Part shown: positions 37,243-45,792 of the stretch, in pieces
Layout: every line of letters starts with the position of its first letter
Position numbering within the stretch: position 1 is the first letter of the stretch
NCBI RefSeq assembly: GCF_039969785.1
Contig: NZ_JBDVNC010000044.1
Location: 1-64,000, forward strand
Direction: 5' to 3'
Origin: Shimia sp039969785
Lineage (GTDB): Bacteria; Pseudomonadota; Alphaproteobacteria; Rhodobacterales; Rhodobacteraceae
DNA length: 64,000 nt
Made by a program: the position numbers and the translations under genes
The notes under the pieces: generated by a model
Told to the model about the DNA's origin: nothing
Databases searched by the model: none
Seen by the model: the letters and a program-made list of their open reading frames with translations, nothing else

Positions 37243-38241
37243 ATGATGAAACGGCTGTTCACGTTGATCGTGCTCCTGGCGATGGGATGGTCCGGGTACT
37301 GGGCCGTCGGATATTGGGGCGTCTCCAAGGGGTTCGAACTCTGGTTTCAGGATCGCCGCGCCGATGGCTGGGTTGCGGAATATGACGACTTGTCCATCGC
37401 GGGGTTCCCCAACCGGTTTGACACAACCTTCACCAACCTCACTCTGGCGGACCCTGATACATCTGTGGCATGGTCCGCGCCGTTCTTTCAGCTCTTCGCG
37501 CTCAGCTATCGCCCCAATCACGTGATTGCGGTCTGGCCACATGACCAATCCCTGTCGACCCCGCTGGAAAAGCTGTCATTGCACACTGATGACATGCGGG
37601 CGTCTCTGGTTTTGCGTCCGGACACCAACCTGACGCTGGACCGGGCCAACCTGACGATAGACGGTTTGGCGCTTCAGGGCTCTGCAGACTGGCAATTGGC
37701 GGCACAGGACATTGACCTTGCCGTGCAGACACAACCGGACACGCCAGCAACTTACCGGCTTGCATTGCGCGCTCAGGATCTGACCCCGCCCGTGGCGTAC
37801 CAGCTGCCCTCTGGCCTGCAATTGCCGCGTTCTCTTGAAACACTTCATGCTGACCTGACTGCCACGTTTGATCGCCCCTGGGATCGGACCGCCATTGACG
37901 ATTCACGCCCTCAGCCCACGGCCCTGACTTTGGCAAAGGCTGAAGTCACATGGGGCGATCTGGAATTGAATGCCGCTGGTAAGGTCACGATTGATGCACA
38001 CGGAAATCCGACAGGCACCCTGACCATTCGTGCGGTAAACTGGCGTGAAATCATCGCCGTGGCGCGTGCCTCAGGGCATATCGCGCCCGGACTTCTGGAC
38101 ACGGTCCAGAGCGCGCTGGAACTGGGTTCCCAGCTCTCAGGCAATGCCAATAAACTTGATATTCCGTTGAATTTCAAAAACGGCACCACCCGTTTGGGCC
38201 CTGTGCCCATCGCCCCTGCGCCGGTTATCCGCCTGCGCTGA
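37243..38241 (+). CDS. DUF2125 exported protein
   Basis: 332 residues from ATG 37243 (a second ATG follows at once). N-terminal signal anchor (LFTLIVLLAMGWSGYWAVGY), then DDLSIAGFPNRFDTTFTNL, a hallmark of the alphaproteobacterial DUF2125 family. The rest is beta-rich with repeated strands, like periplasmic lipid-transfer or AsmA-type folds, but this is only an impression. Function unknown. Convergent with the extensin-like gene, six bases apart. Confidence 0.85.
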   Translation: MMKRLFTLIVLLAMGWSGYWAVGYWGVSKGFELWFQDRRADGWVAEYDDLSIAGFPNRFDTTFTNLTLADPDTSVAWSAPFFQLFALSYRPNHVIAVWPHDQSLSTPLEKLSLHTDDMRASLVLRPDTNLTLDRANLTIDGLALQGSADWQLAAQDIDLAVQTQPDTPATYRLALRAQDLTPPVAYQLPSGLQLPRSLETLHADLTATFDRPWDRTAIDDSRPQPTALTLAKAEVTWGDLELNAAGKVTIDAHGNPTGTLTIRAVNWREIIAVARASGHIAPGLLDTVQSALELGSQLSGNANKLDIPLNFKNGTTRLGPVPIAPAPVIRLR

Positions 38242-38247
38242 ATGCGA

Positions 38248-39102
38248 TCACCGGCAGTACGGTCCACCCCGATGGCGCGCCACGTCAAAGTGGAAATGAT
38301 CCTTGTGATAGCGATCGGCGTTGGGGCCCAGAACCGTGCCAAACGGACCACAGGCGCTTTTGTGCATCTTCTTAAGAATACGGCCTTTTTTTCCGTTATT
38401 CCAATCGCGCTTCACGGAAATGGCTTCGCCGTTCTTCAGGCGGAATTCTGACAGGTCGATGGCCTTGCCCTTGCCATGTTCCGAGATTTTCGCGCCCTTG
38501 CGATTATTGCGTGTCCGACAGGAATAATGGGCCGCAACCTTTAGCTCGACCACCCCACCGCCATAGCTTTTGGTGGCGGGTTCCATGCCTTTGTCGATCC
38601 ACAATTGCAGCGCACGCGCTGTGTCACAGGTCATAATAGCAGGCGTACTCAGGCGAACACCGCTCACTTGATACACTCGTATGGCACCGCTTGAGATTCC
38701 ACATCCGGGCAACTTTGCCTTCACCGAAGACATTTCTTTGCCAAACAAGTCGCGCTCTTTGCAAAGCCGGCTCAAACCCTCTGGCGGCTTCTTACCCTTG
38801 CGCGAAAACAGACCACCCAATCCGGTTTTTTCGGACTTTGCCGCAGGGGCCGCAACAACGGCTGCTGTCGATGCCGCAGCAGTTGCAGACGCGGCAGATG
38901 CCGCTTTCTTGTCAACCTTGCCAACCACACGGTCCGGGCGCACCATAGGGCGTGGCGACGTATCTGGCGCAAAACTTGGCAAGGCTGGCGGATACACATG
39001 TTCGCGCGTCACCGGGCGTATCGACGTTTTGGGGGCGCCCGCCTCGACCACAGTCATCATCAGGCATCCACCAATAAGGCAGGTCGATATGACAGCGCGC
39101 AT
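38248..39102 (-). CDS. Extensin-like domain protein, exported
   Basis: 284 residues from ATG 39102; a GTG at 39108 overlaps the preceding TGA (GTGA) and could also serve. Signal peptide or lipoprotein-like N-terminus (AVISTCLIGGCLMMTVVEAG), Ala-rich linker, then the extensin-like C-terminal domain with KISEHGKGKAIDLSEF and DHFHFDV, whose Ser-x-His and His-x-His resemble the zinc site of LAS-type peptidases. A wall-related role is likely. Last gene of a run with hisC and the dehydrogenase. Confidence 0.85.
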   Translation of the reverse strand: MRAVISTCLIGGCLMMTVVEAGAPKTSIRPVTREHVYPPALPSFAPDTSPRPMVRPDRVVGKVDKKAASAASATAAASTAAVVAAPAAKSEKTGLGGLFSRKGKKPPEGLSRLCKERDLFGKEMSSVKAKLPGCGISSGAIRVYQVSGVRLSTPAIMTCDTARALQLWIDKGMEPATKSYGGGVVELKVAAHYSCRTRNNRKGAKISEHGKGKAIDLSEFRLKNGEAISVKRDWNNGKKGRILKKMHKSACGPFGTVLGPNADRYHKDHFHFDVARHRGGPYCR

Positions 39103-39104
39103 CT

Positions 39105-40028
39105 TCACTGACGCCCACCACCCCGGCCAAAGTCTGGCGCATCGGTGTCCTGACCGGCCTCAATAATGCCCCGCCGAATGGCTCTGGTGCGGGTGAAATA
39201 ATCATAAAGGTGATCGCCGTCGCCGGTGCGAATGGCGCGTTGCAGCGCAAACAATTCTTCAGTGAACCGGCCCAGGATTTCCAGCGTTGCGTCCTTGTTG
39301 GTCAGAAAAACATCGCGCCACATGGTTGGATCACTGGCCGCAATCCGCGTGAAATCACGAAAACCGGCGGCAGAATATTTGATCACTTCGCTGTCGGTCA
39401 CACGCCGCAAATCATCCGCCACGCCCACCATGGTGTAGGCAATCAGATGTGGCGCGTGGCTGGTGACGGCAAGCACCAGATCATGATGATCCGCGTCCAT
39501 TTCATCGACATGCGCGCCCATGCCTTCCCAAAAACTGCGCAGCTTTGCCACGGCGTCCGGGTCGGTATCTTCGTCGGCAGGCACAATGATGCACCAACGA
39601 TTGTCATAAAGCTCTGCAAAGCCGCTTTCCGGCCCGGAATGCTCGGTTCCCGCCAGCGGATGCGCAGGTACAAAATGCACGCCGTCAGGCAGATGCGGGG
39701 CAACCGCGTCAATCACCGACCGCTTAACCGACCCTACGTCAGACACTGTCGCACCGGGTTTCAAAACCGGCGCGATCTCTGCCGCGACACGGCCCATCAC
39801 GCCCACCGGCACGCACAATATCACAAGGTCCGCGCCTTCAACCGCCTCAGTTGCGCTGTCGCACACCCGGTCGCACAATCCAATCCGGCGCGCGGTTTCG
39901 CGGGTGTCTTTGGTTCGGGCATAACCGGTCACTTCATTGGCCAGCCCAGAGCGTTTGATTGCCCAGAAAATCGACGATGCAATCAGCCCCAGTCCGATCA
40001 GGGCAACCCGATCGTAGACTACGCTCAT
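39105..40028 (-). CDS. Prephenate/arogenate dehydrogenase
   Basis: 307 residues from ATG 40028, which overlaps the hisC stop. NAD(P)-binding VALIGLGLIASSIFWAIK at the N-terminus, then VPVGVM and HFVPAHPLAGTEHSGPES, the TyrA active-site segment with its His. It oxidatively decarboxylates prephenate to 4-hydroxyphenylpyruvate or arogenate to tyrosine. There is no fused chorismate mutase or ACT domain. Coupling with hisC implies the two act together. Confidence 0.92.
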   Translation of the reverse strand: MSVVYDRVALIGLGLIASSIFWAIKRSGLANEVTGYARTKDTRETARRIGLCDRVCDSATEAVEGADLVILCVPVGVMGRVAAEIAPVLKPGATVSDVGSVKRSVIDAVAPHLPDGVHFVPAHPLAGTEHSGPESGFAELYDNRWCIIVPADEDTDPDAVAKLRSFWEGMGAHVDEMDADHHDLVLAVTSHAPHLIAYTMVGVADDLRRVTDSEVIKYSAAGFRDFTRIAASDPTMWRDVFLTNKDATLEILGRFTEELFALQRAIRTGDGDHLYDYFTRTRAIRRGIIEAGQDTDAPDFGRGGGRQ

Positions 40029-41110
40029 CGCGCGCCGTCCTTGAACTGGCCAATCGCATGCGCCACGCGGCGGCATCCGGCTTCGTCACCCACGGTGATG
40101 CGCAGGCAATTGGGCAATCCATACCCGGTCACCAGACGCACAAGTATGCCTTGGGTCTTGAGATAAGCGTCACAGGCTTCGGCTTCTTCCTGATTGGCAA
40201 AGCGCGCCAGAATAAAGTTGGCTGTCGATGTGTCCGACGGCACGCCCAACTCGGCCAAAGCTTCTGCGAGCCACGCCCGCAACCGCGCATTTTCAGTCCG
40301 GCATTTCGTGACCCAGGCCTGATCACGCACCGCCGCCTCTCCCAACGCCAACTGAATGGTCGACAGGTTGAATGGCTGACGCAGCCGGTTCAGAACATCG
40401 ATGATCTCTTTGGGTGCATAACCCCAGCCAATGCGCATGCCGCCCAGACCGTAAATCTTGGAAAACGTCCGGGTCATGATCACGTTTTCACGCGCCTCGA
40501 CCAATGCCGCACCGCCATCATGGCCTTCGACATATTCGGTATAGGCTCCGTCATGCACCAGAATGGCCCCTTCGGGCAGCCCATCTGCCAGTCGCGCCAC
40601 TTCGTTGCCACCAATCATGGTGCCAGTGGGATTGGCCGGGTTGGCAATAAAAACGATCCGGGTTTTGTCGGTACACGCCGCCAGAATGGCATCCACATCC
40701 ACCGTGCGCTCGCGTTCCGCAACCACAACTGGCGTGGCACCAACCATGCGGGCCAGAATGGGATACATCGAAAACCCGTGTTCGGTGTAAATCACCTCGT
40801 GGCCCACCCCGGCATAAGCCTGCGTGATAAACTGCAACACTTCGTCCGACCCAACGCCACAGATGATCCGCTCGGGATCCAGCCCATGCACATCGCCAAT
40901 TGCAGCGCGCAGGTCTGCGTGGTCCGTGTTGGGATAACGGTTCAGATTGTGACCTGTCTTGGAATGAACCTGCTTCACCACGTCCGAGCTGCCAAACGGG
41001 TTTTCGTTTGACGACAGCTTCACGACATCGGACTTACCTTCGATCGAAGATTTGCCGCCAACATACAGCTCGATATCCATGATTCCGGGCTGCGGGGTAA
41101 TAACAGACAT
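40025..41110 (-). CDS. hisC: Histidinol-phosphate / aromatic aminotransferase
   Basis: 361 residues from ATG 41110 behind GGGAG; the open frame upstream to 41257 is not family-like. Fold-type I PLP aminotransferase: VKLSSNENPFG at the N-terminus, NPANPTGT, HDGAYTEYV, and RTFSKIYGLGGMRIGW with the Schiff-base Lys. HisC makes histidinol phosphate; in many bacteria it also transaminates prephenate or 4-hydroxyphenylpyruvate. ATGA overlap with the dehydrogenase favours an aromatic role here. Confidence 0.92.
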   Translation of the reverse strand: MSVITPQPGIMDIELYVGGKSSIEGKSDVVKLSSNENPFGSSDVVKQVHSKTGHNLNRYPNTDHADLRAAIGDVHGLDPERIICGVGSDEVLQFITQAYAGVGHEVIYTEHGFSMYPILARMVGATPVVVAERERTVDVDAILAACTDKTRIVFIANPANPTGTMIGGNEVARLADGLPEGAILVHDGAYTEYVEGHDGGAALVEARENVIMTRTFSKIYGLGGMRIGWGYAPKEIIDVLNRLRQPFNLSTIQLALGEAAVRDQAWVTKCRTENARLRAWLAEALAELGVPSDTSTANFILARFANQEEAEACDAYLKTQGILVRLVTGYGLPNCLRITVGDEAGCRRVAHAIGQFKDGAR

Positions 41111-41312
41111 TCTCAAAAACTCCCTCTTAGCTCCGGGTTCTAGCCGCGCCATACATTCAAAGCCAGAGTGTTTTGCGCATTGCGGCGTCACAGACGCCAC
41201 TTGATCGCCAAAAAAGGCAGAAAAACCACAAAACCAGAAATCGCTTAGGCCTGACATGATAGCCTGCTAGGTTTCTCTTGCCAGCCTTGATTGATCGCAC
41301 ACGAGCCGGACC

Positions 41313-42584
41313 ATGGATTTCCTCAAGAAGTTTTTTGAAAACATCTATCTGTTTGTGATCGACACTGTCAGCGGCTTTTTTTGCGCGCTGCTGTTGATCC
41401 TGCGCCATCCCGTGCTTGGCCCACAGATCCTGAACCGGTCACGCACCCGCAAAACCTCCCCCGGCATTGATCCGGCGCTGTTTCTGTTCCTGTCCTCTGT
41501 ATGTCTGTTGATGTACCTGTTTTTCGGGGATGTCGGCGAAAAGCAGATCATCGAGCTGATTTCAAAAGGCAAGCCAGGCGCCGAGATGAACATCCTCGCC
41601 ATGGCCAGCTTTGTTTTTGCATTGCTGGTCAGCCTGATGATCGGCCTCTTGACCGCTGCCCGACGGCTGCGTCTGGTCTGGCAATGGCGCACAGGTCCGT
41701 TGCGCCTGCGCCCCCTGACCAAGCTGGAACGCCACCGGCTTTCAGCCGCGCCCTACAGCGCCGTGTTCAGCCTGACGACGTCGTTGATCCTGTCCCTTGC
41801 AACCATTCACATCGCGGTTCTGGGCAATATCTTTGTCTGGATCGCCGAACTCTGGGTCGCGCCCTTTGGTTTGCAGCAAATTTTCGTCATTCCCAGTGGT
41901 TGGATATTCTCCGGGTTCCCAGTCACCACATTTGACGTTGCGCTGACATTCACTGCCGCCCTTTTGTTCATTCCGGCCTTTTGGCCGCTGGCCCGGTTGC
42001 TGTTCTGGCCCACAAAACTCACATGTACCCTCAGGCGCCGTTGGCACCCGGCGCTGGTGGCCTTCGCCCTTTTCCCACTGGCATTGGTGCCATTGATAGG
42101 CGCTTTGATCAGCTACTCGTGGATGGCCGAACCGCGTACCCAACCCCAGGAACTGAGCGTTGCCAGTTTTACCTGTGATTTCGGCGATTGGCCCAACGTC
42201 GCCGCCGCCCTGCATCTGACAAACACCATGGACACGCCGGCAATCTTTGCCCGAGACACGTTTCAGATCGGGGTTACGGCCATACATCCCACAATCGGGT
42301 CAGACGAGCCGCAGGATCTTGAGGTCCACCTAAAACTGATGCCCCTCAGCATTGTCGCCCTTCACGACCGCCAGAACCTCGGCTTCTATGCCGTCGAGGC
42401 AGGTGAAACCGGATTAATGGTTTTGTCCGGGACCGCCCGGTCCGATGCATGGTCACAAGAAGGCGACAACCCCGACAGCCTGCGCTGTGACCTGCAGGCA
42501 TCTTTGAGCCGAACAAATCTGGATGTGACGGCATTTCCGTTCGGATACGTCTCGGGCACCGTGCTACGCCCACCCAAACCCTGA
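41313..42584 (+). CDS. Unknown polytopic membrane protein
   Basis: 423 residues. About six TM helices: near 12-31, 56-72, 91-112, 145-166, 198-226 and 243-265. The C-terminal about 150 residues, with two or three cysteines, appear soluble and beta-rich. KFFENIYLFVIDTVSGFFCALLLI opens the protein. I cannot assign a family. Convergent with rpsD and sharing its terminator hairpin; divergent from hisC. Codon use is normal for the window. Confidence 0.7.
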   Translation: MDFLKKFFENIYLFVIDTVSGFFCALLLILRHPVLGPQILNRSRTRKTSPGIDPALFLFLSSVCLLMYLFFGDVGEKQIIELISKGKPGAEMNILAMASFVFALLVSLMIGLLTAARRLRLVWQWRTGPLRLRPLTKLERHRLSAAPYSAVFSLTTSLILSLATIHIAVLGNIFVWIAELWVAPFGLQQIFVIPSGWIFSGFPVTTFDVALTFTAALLFIPAFWPLARLLFWPTKLTCTLRRRWHPALVAFALFPLALVPLIGALISYSWMAEPRTQPQELSVASFTCDFGDWPNVAAALHLTNTMDTPAIFARDTFQIGVTAIHPTIGSDEPQDLEVHLKLMPLSIVALHDRQNLGFYAVEAGETGLMVLSGTARSDAWSQEGDNPDSLRCDLQASLSRTNLDVTAFPFGYVSGTVLRPPKP

Positions 42585-42595
42585 CCCAAAATGCA

Positions 42596-42623
42596 AGAAA
42601 CCCGCCCAGATGGGCGGGTTTCT
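42596..42623. terminator. Bidirectional terminator between the membrane protein and rpsD
   Basis: AGAAACCCGCCC, AGAT loop, GGGCGGGTTTCT: a perfect 12-bp stem whose A/T ends supply a short U tract in both directions. It lies 12 bases past the plus-strand stop and 26 bases past the rpsD stop. Confidence 0.85.
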
Positions 42624-42648
42624 CGAAACCTTAATGGAACGGCGAAGA

Positions 42649-43269
42649 TTAGTTCTTCGCGTAGAATTCAACCACTAGGTTGGGTTCCATGACCACTGGG
42701 TATGGCACGTCCGAAAAACCGGGAGTGCGCACGAAAGTGGCTGTCATTTTGCTGTGATCCGCGTCAATGTAATCAGGCACGTCACGCTCTGGCAGCTGAA
42801 CAGCTTCCAGCAGAACAGCCAGTTGCTTTGACTTGTCACGCACTTCAATAACGTCGCCTTCTTTGACGCGGTAAGACGCGATGTTCACGCGCTGACCGTT
42901 CACTTTGACGTGGCCGTGGTTCACGAACTGACGGGCGGCAAAAACAGTCGCAACGAACTTGGCGCGGTAGACAACCGCGTCCAGACGGCGTTCCAGCAGA
43001 CCAATCAGGTTTTCACCCGTGTCGCCTTTTACACGCTCGGCTTCGCCATAAATGCGGCGGAACTGTTTTTCGGTCAGATCGCCGTAATAGCCTTTCAGCT
43101 TCTGCTTGGCGCGCAGCTGCGTACCAAAGTCAGACATTTTGCCTTTGCGGCGCTGACCGTGCTGGCCGGGGCCATAGTCACGACGGTTAACCGGGGATTT
43201 TGGACGACCCCAGATGTTTTCACCCATCCGGCGATCAATTTTGTGCTTGGCAGACGTGCGTTTGGTCAC
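42649..43269 (-). CDS. rpsD: 30S ribosomal protein S4
   Basis: 206 residues, full length. N-terminal TKRTSAKHKIDRRMGENIWG is the alphaproteobacterial form; the S4 RNA-binding domain is LDAVVYRAKFVATVFAARQFVNHGHVKVNG. An assembly-initiating protein that binds 16S rRNA. Monocistronic here, with a leader of stacked hairpins suited to autogenous control. AAGGAG lies just before the start. Confidence 0.97.
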   Translation of the reverse strand: MTKRTSAKHKIDRRMGENIWGRPKSPVNRRDYGPGQHGQRRKGKMSDFGTQLRAKQKLKGYYGDLTEKQFRRIYGEAERVKGDTGENLIGLLERRLDAVVYRAKFVATVFAARQFVNHGHVKVNGQRVNIASYRVKEGDVIEVRDKSKQLAVLLEAVQLPERDVPDYIDADHSKMTATFVRTPGFSDVPYPVVMEPNLVVEFYAKN

Positions 43270-43288
43270 GGCTGTTCTCCTTCTTTAG

Positions 43289-43377
43289 GTCGACGTCCTT
43301 GTGGACGACTATGAAGGGCGTTGTCCTCTTGGGTTTCCCTTGCGGGTCCCATGACAGGCATACCCCTTGCGGGGGCC
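43289..43377 (-). ncRNA. Structured 5' leader of rpsD (putative)
   Basis: On the minus strand, going towards rpsD: hairpin GGC-CCCC-GCAA-GGGG-(UAU)-GCC (43377-43357), hairpin GGG-A-CCC-GCAA-GGG-AAA-CCC (43350-43331), and hairpin GTCGTCC-ACAA-GGAC-GTCGAC (43309-43289), 20 bases before the start. The first two share an architecture: a GNRA (GCAA) loop, a 3-4 bp G-C stem, an asymmetric bulge and an outer 3-bp clamp. Ribosomal protein leaders often serve for autoregulation; whether S4 binds here is inference. Confidence 0.55.
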
Positions 43378-43469
43378 ACCAACACCAATGAAGCCGCGCA
43401 TATACAACAGTGGTTGGGGGAGTCAAGCGCACATCACCATTGCCCGGCAATTGCGTCTGCCCGCCAGCT

Positions 43470-44069
43470 TCATGGGGCCAGCAAAACACCGATGCAATGG
43501 CTGGCACGCGCGCTGCGCCGTTCCATATCCGCAGCGTCCGGCGGAGGCAAGCGCCCGACAACGCACCGTATCTGCATATCCCCGATCAAGACCCCTAAAT
43601 ACAGTTCAACCGCTTCCTCGACATCGTCAAACGCCAACTCACCGCGCTGGCGAGCCGCCTCAAAAAGGGTCGCCAACAAGGGCTGGATTGTCCCCCGCCC
43701 TGCTGTGCGCACCGCATCTGCCAATTCGCCTGTGGAATCCGCCGCAGCAGCCCGGTTTAGTGCGATGGCCCGCTCCCCCAACAAAATGCCAAGCAACACC
43801 GGTCCAAAAACACGTAACGAGTCCAATACGTGGCTTTGTGTGTTCAGCGCGTCATCCAGAAACGCGCGGGCCTCCTCAGCGTTGCGCGCGACCATCGCCC
43901 GAAACAACCCCACTTTGTCGCCGTACCAATTGTAGAGCGTTTCGTTGGAACATCGGGCGTGACGCGCGACGCTCAGCATGGATGTTCCAAGGTAACCTTT
44001 CTCTTCCAACAACGCATAGGCCGAAATTTCAATCTGCGCCTGCCGCGCGGCGCGTGTTTCGCTTCGCAT
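43470..44069 (-). CDS. TetR/AcrR family transcriptional regulator
   Basis: 199 residues from ATG 44069 (the frame opens at 44108). N-terminal HTH: ISAYALLEEKGYLGTSMLSVARHARCSNETLYNWYGDKVGLFRAM, typical TetR. The C-terminal ligand domain is not classifiable by eye. It diverges from a small membrane protein, with two matching operator-like repeats between them, so that gene and its own promoter are the probable targets. Confidence 0.9.
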   Translation of the reverse strand: MRSETRAARQAQIEISAYALLEEKGYLGTSMLSVARHARCSNETLYNWYGDKVGLFRAMVARNAEEARAFLDDALNTQSHVLDSLRVFGPVLLGILLGERAIALNRAAAADSTGELADAVRTAGRGTIQPLLATLFEAARQRGELAFDDVEEAVELYLGVLIGDMQIRCVVGRLPPPDAADMERRSARASHCIGVLLAP

Positions 44070-44101
44070 AATTTCCGGGTCCTCACTGGCTTGACACAAA
44101 T

Positions 44102-44145
44102 CGTACACATCGTTACGGATATATGCAACCGTACAGATAGTTACG
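44102..44145. promoter_or_regulatory. Twin operator-like sites for the TetR regulator
   Basis: CGTACACATCGTTACG (44102-44117) and CGTACAGATAGTTACG (44130-44145) match at 14 of 16 positions and start 28 bases apart. Each is an imperfect palindrome CGTA-N8-TACG. They lie between the divergent TetR and membrane-protein genes, 25 bases from the latter's start. Confidence 0.65.
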
Positions 44146-44169
44146 CTTATTCAACCCAAGGAGAACATC

Positions 44170-44559
44170 ATGCCCTTCACAAATTCACGCGTACCCGCTG
44201 CCGCACTCTGGACCCTGATCGTCCTGCAATTGATTATGCTCACAGCGCTCTACGCAAAGGTGCCGCCACATCCGCCACTGTCGACGCCGCTGTTTGGTCT
44301 GGCACCGTTTCTGGGGATGGCGTTGGCTGTTGCGGCTGCGGCTCTGTGCATGGGACCATCGGAAACGCTTGTGGGTCGGTCTCTCACTCTGATTGCTGCA
44401 GTTTTGGCCGCCGTCTCGTTTGGGCCACAGAAATACTTTGACGCCCAGTTTGCCTTGATCTGGCCCGCAGTGATCACCGGACAAATCGCCATTCTGGTTC
44501 TCATCGCGAACACGTTCCGAGACGCCGTTGAATCTCCTCGAACCACGGCAATTCTGTAA
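44170..44559 (+). CDS. Small four-helix membrane protein
   Basis: 129 residues with four hydrophobic segments (about 11-27, 47-63, 74-90, 98-115). No charged residue stands out in the helices. Family not recognised; size and layout resemble small inner-membrane proteins controlled by adjacent TetR regulators. AAGGAG precedes the ATG. It ends at a strong bidirectional terminator. Confidence 0.75.
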   Translation: MPFTNSRVPAAALWTLIVLQLIMLTALYAKVPPHPPLSTPLFGLAPFLGMALAVAAAALCMGPSETLVGRSLTLIAAVLAAVSFGPQKYFDAQFALIWPAVITGQIAILVLIANTFRDAVESPRTTAIL

Positions 44560-44570
44560 AATCAGAAACA

Positions 44571-44604
44571 AAAAACGCCCCGATCCAGCAGATCGGGGCG
44601 TTTT
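44571..44604. terminator. Strong bidirectional terminator
   Basis: AAAAACGCCCCGATC, CAGCA loop, GATCGGGGCGTTTT. A 14-bp perfect stem with A and T tracts at both ends, between the convergent small membrane protein and Hint genes. Confidence 0.93.
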
Positions 44605-44626
44605 CAATTCCTATAGAAACGTAGCT

Positions 44627-45703
44627 TTAGGCCGCGTGTTGCAGGATCGCCGCTTCAGAAGTGCTCAGATTACGTCGCGCATATGGGCCATAGCGATGCG
44701 GATCACGTGCCAGATCGGGCAGCATATCCATCAGTCGTCCCCGGTCTCTTGCCTCAAGCGAGGTCAATTCGGCGCTGGCCGGATGGAAGCTCTCGGTCTC
44801 GACCCCATTTGCCCAGATCACCTCATGCCCCGGCAATAGCAGGTGCACATAGGTCACCTCGCGCAGCGCATGGTCGACGGCAATTGTGGAGCCGTTCACC
44901 AGATCTTTGGCCCGCACCAACACTTCGGGCGCGTTAAACAGCGATCTCGCGACTGCGCCACGCACCAGCATACTATGCTCGGGCGACACGATCAGTTCCT
45001 GATCAGGCCGCTCGATCCCCATTGCGCCGGGTCGGATACGAATGGGTCGCAGCTTGGGCATCGCGAACAGACGCGCGCCTGTCATGCGACGACTGCCGAT
45101 CCACTGGATTTCCTGCGTGCCATTGTCCTTGGTCTGTACCCCGTCGCCCTCGCGCAGATCATCTATCCGCTTTGGCCCTTCTGGCGTGGCGATCATAGTG
45201 CCCGGGGTGAAACAGATCACACCCCCGTTCGAGGTCGCCACACGCCGACTTTCCAGCGCTTCCATTGAATGGTGCACCACCCACAAAACCTTGTTCTTAG
45301 GGGGTAATTCATCAAGGAACATCAAAAGCGACGCGCTGCCCGCCACTTCGATAACGGTCGCAGTGTAACTGCCCGTCCCGTCTGTCACAATGAACCCGCC
45401 ATCCAGCAAAGGTTCGTCTATTTCTATCTCGTCCACCTTGGTGGTATTGGTGACCGCCGCCCCAACCAGCCGACGCACCATGCGCGCCGCCCGCTTGCGG
45501 ATGTTTGCCCCTTCTTCCCCCTGATCGAGTCGCAAAAGCTCGCCGGGGCCGTCCACGCGGACAGCTTCCCCATGCCAGGACCACACCACGCCTGTTTCCA
45601 GCGTTTGCTCTGGTGCGGCCACAAGGCCGTCTACTTCTGTTTGCGACCAGGAGATGACAAACGTGCCACGAAAGCCCGTTTCCATTGCCTGATAACCTGC
45701 CAT
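44627..45703 (-). CDS. Hint-domain protein
   Basis: 358 residues. The Hint (hedgehog/intein) module begins at Cys164 in ICFTPGTMIATPEG, with downstream VSPEHSMLVRG as the block B-like His motif and HEVIWANGVETESF near its end. Residues 1-160 form a separate N-terminal domain with Trp- and Gly-rich sequence. Hint domains cleave the peptide bond before the Cys; many roseobacter copies are attached to exported or RTX-like proteins. No RTX repeats and no clear signal peptide here. Single gene. Confidence 0.85.
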   Translation of the reverse strand: MAGYQAMETGFRGTFVISWSQTEVDGLVAAPEQTLETGVVWSWHGEAVRVDGPGELLRLDQGEEGANIRKRAARMVRRLVGAAVTNTTKVDEIEIDEPLLDGGFIVTDGTGSYTATVIEVAGSASLLMFLDELPPKNKVLWVVHHSMEALESRRVATSNGGVICFTPGTMIATPEGPKRIDDLREGDGVQTKDNGTQEIQWIGSRRMTGARLFAMPKLRPIRIRPGAMGIERPDQELIVSPEHSMLVRGAVARSLFNAPEVLVRAKDLVNGSTIAVDHALREVTYVHLLLPGHEVIWANGVETESFHPASAELTSLEARDRGRLMDMLPDLARDPHRYGPYARRNLSTSEAAILQHAA

Positions 45704-45792
45704 AGTCTTTTTTTATTGAGATCAGACTAACAGGGCCGAATCAGGCTGCAAAGAGTTGTTTTGTAAAAAGTTAACGCCGGTGCAAATCGGAC

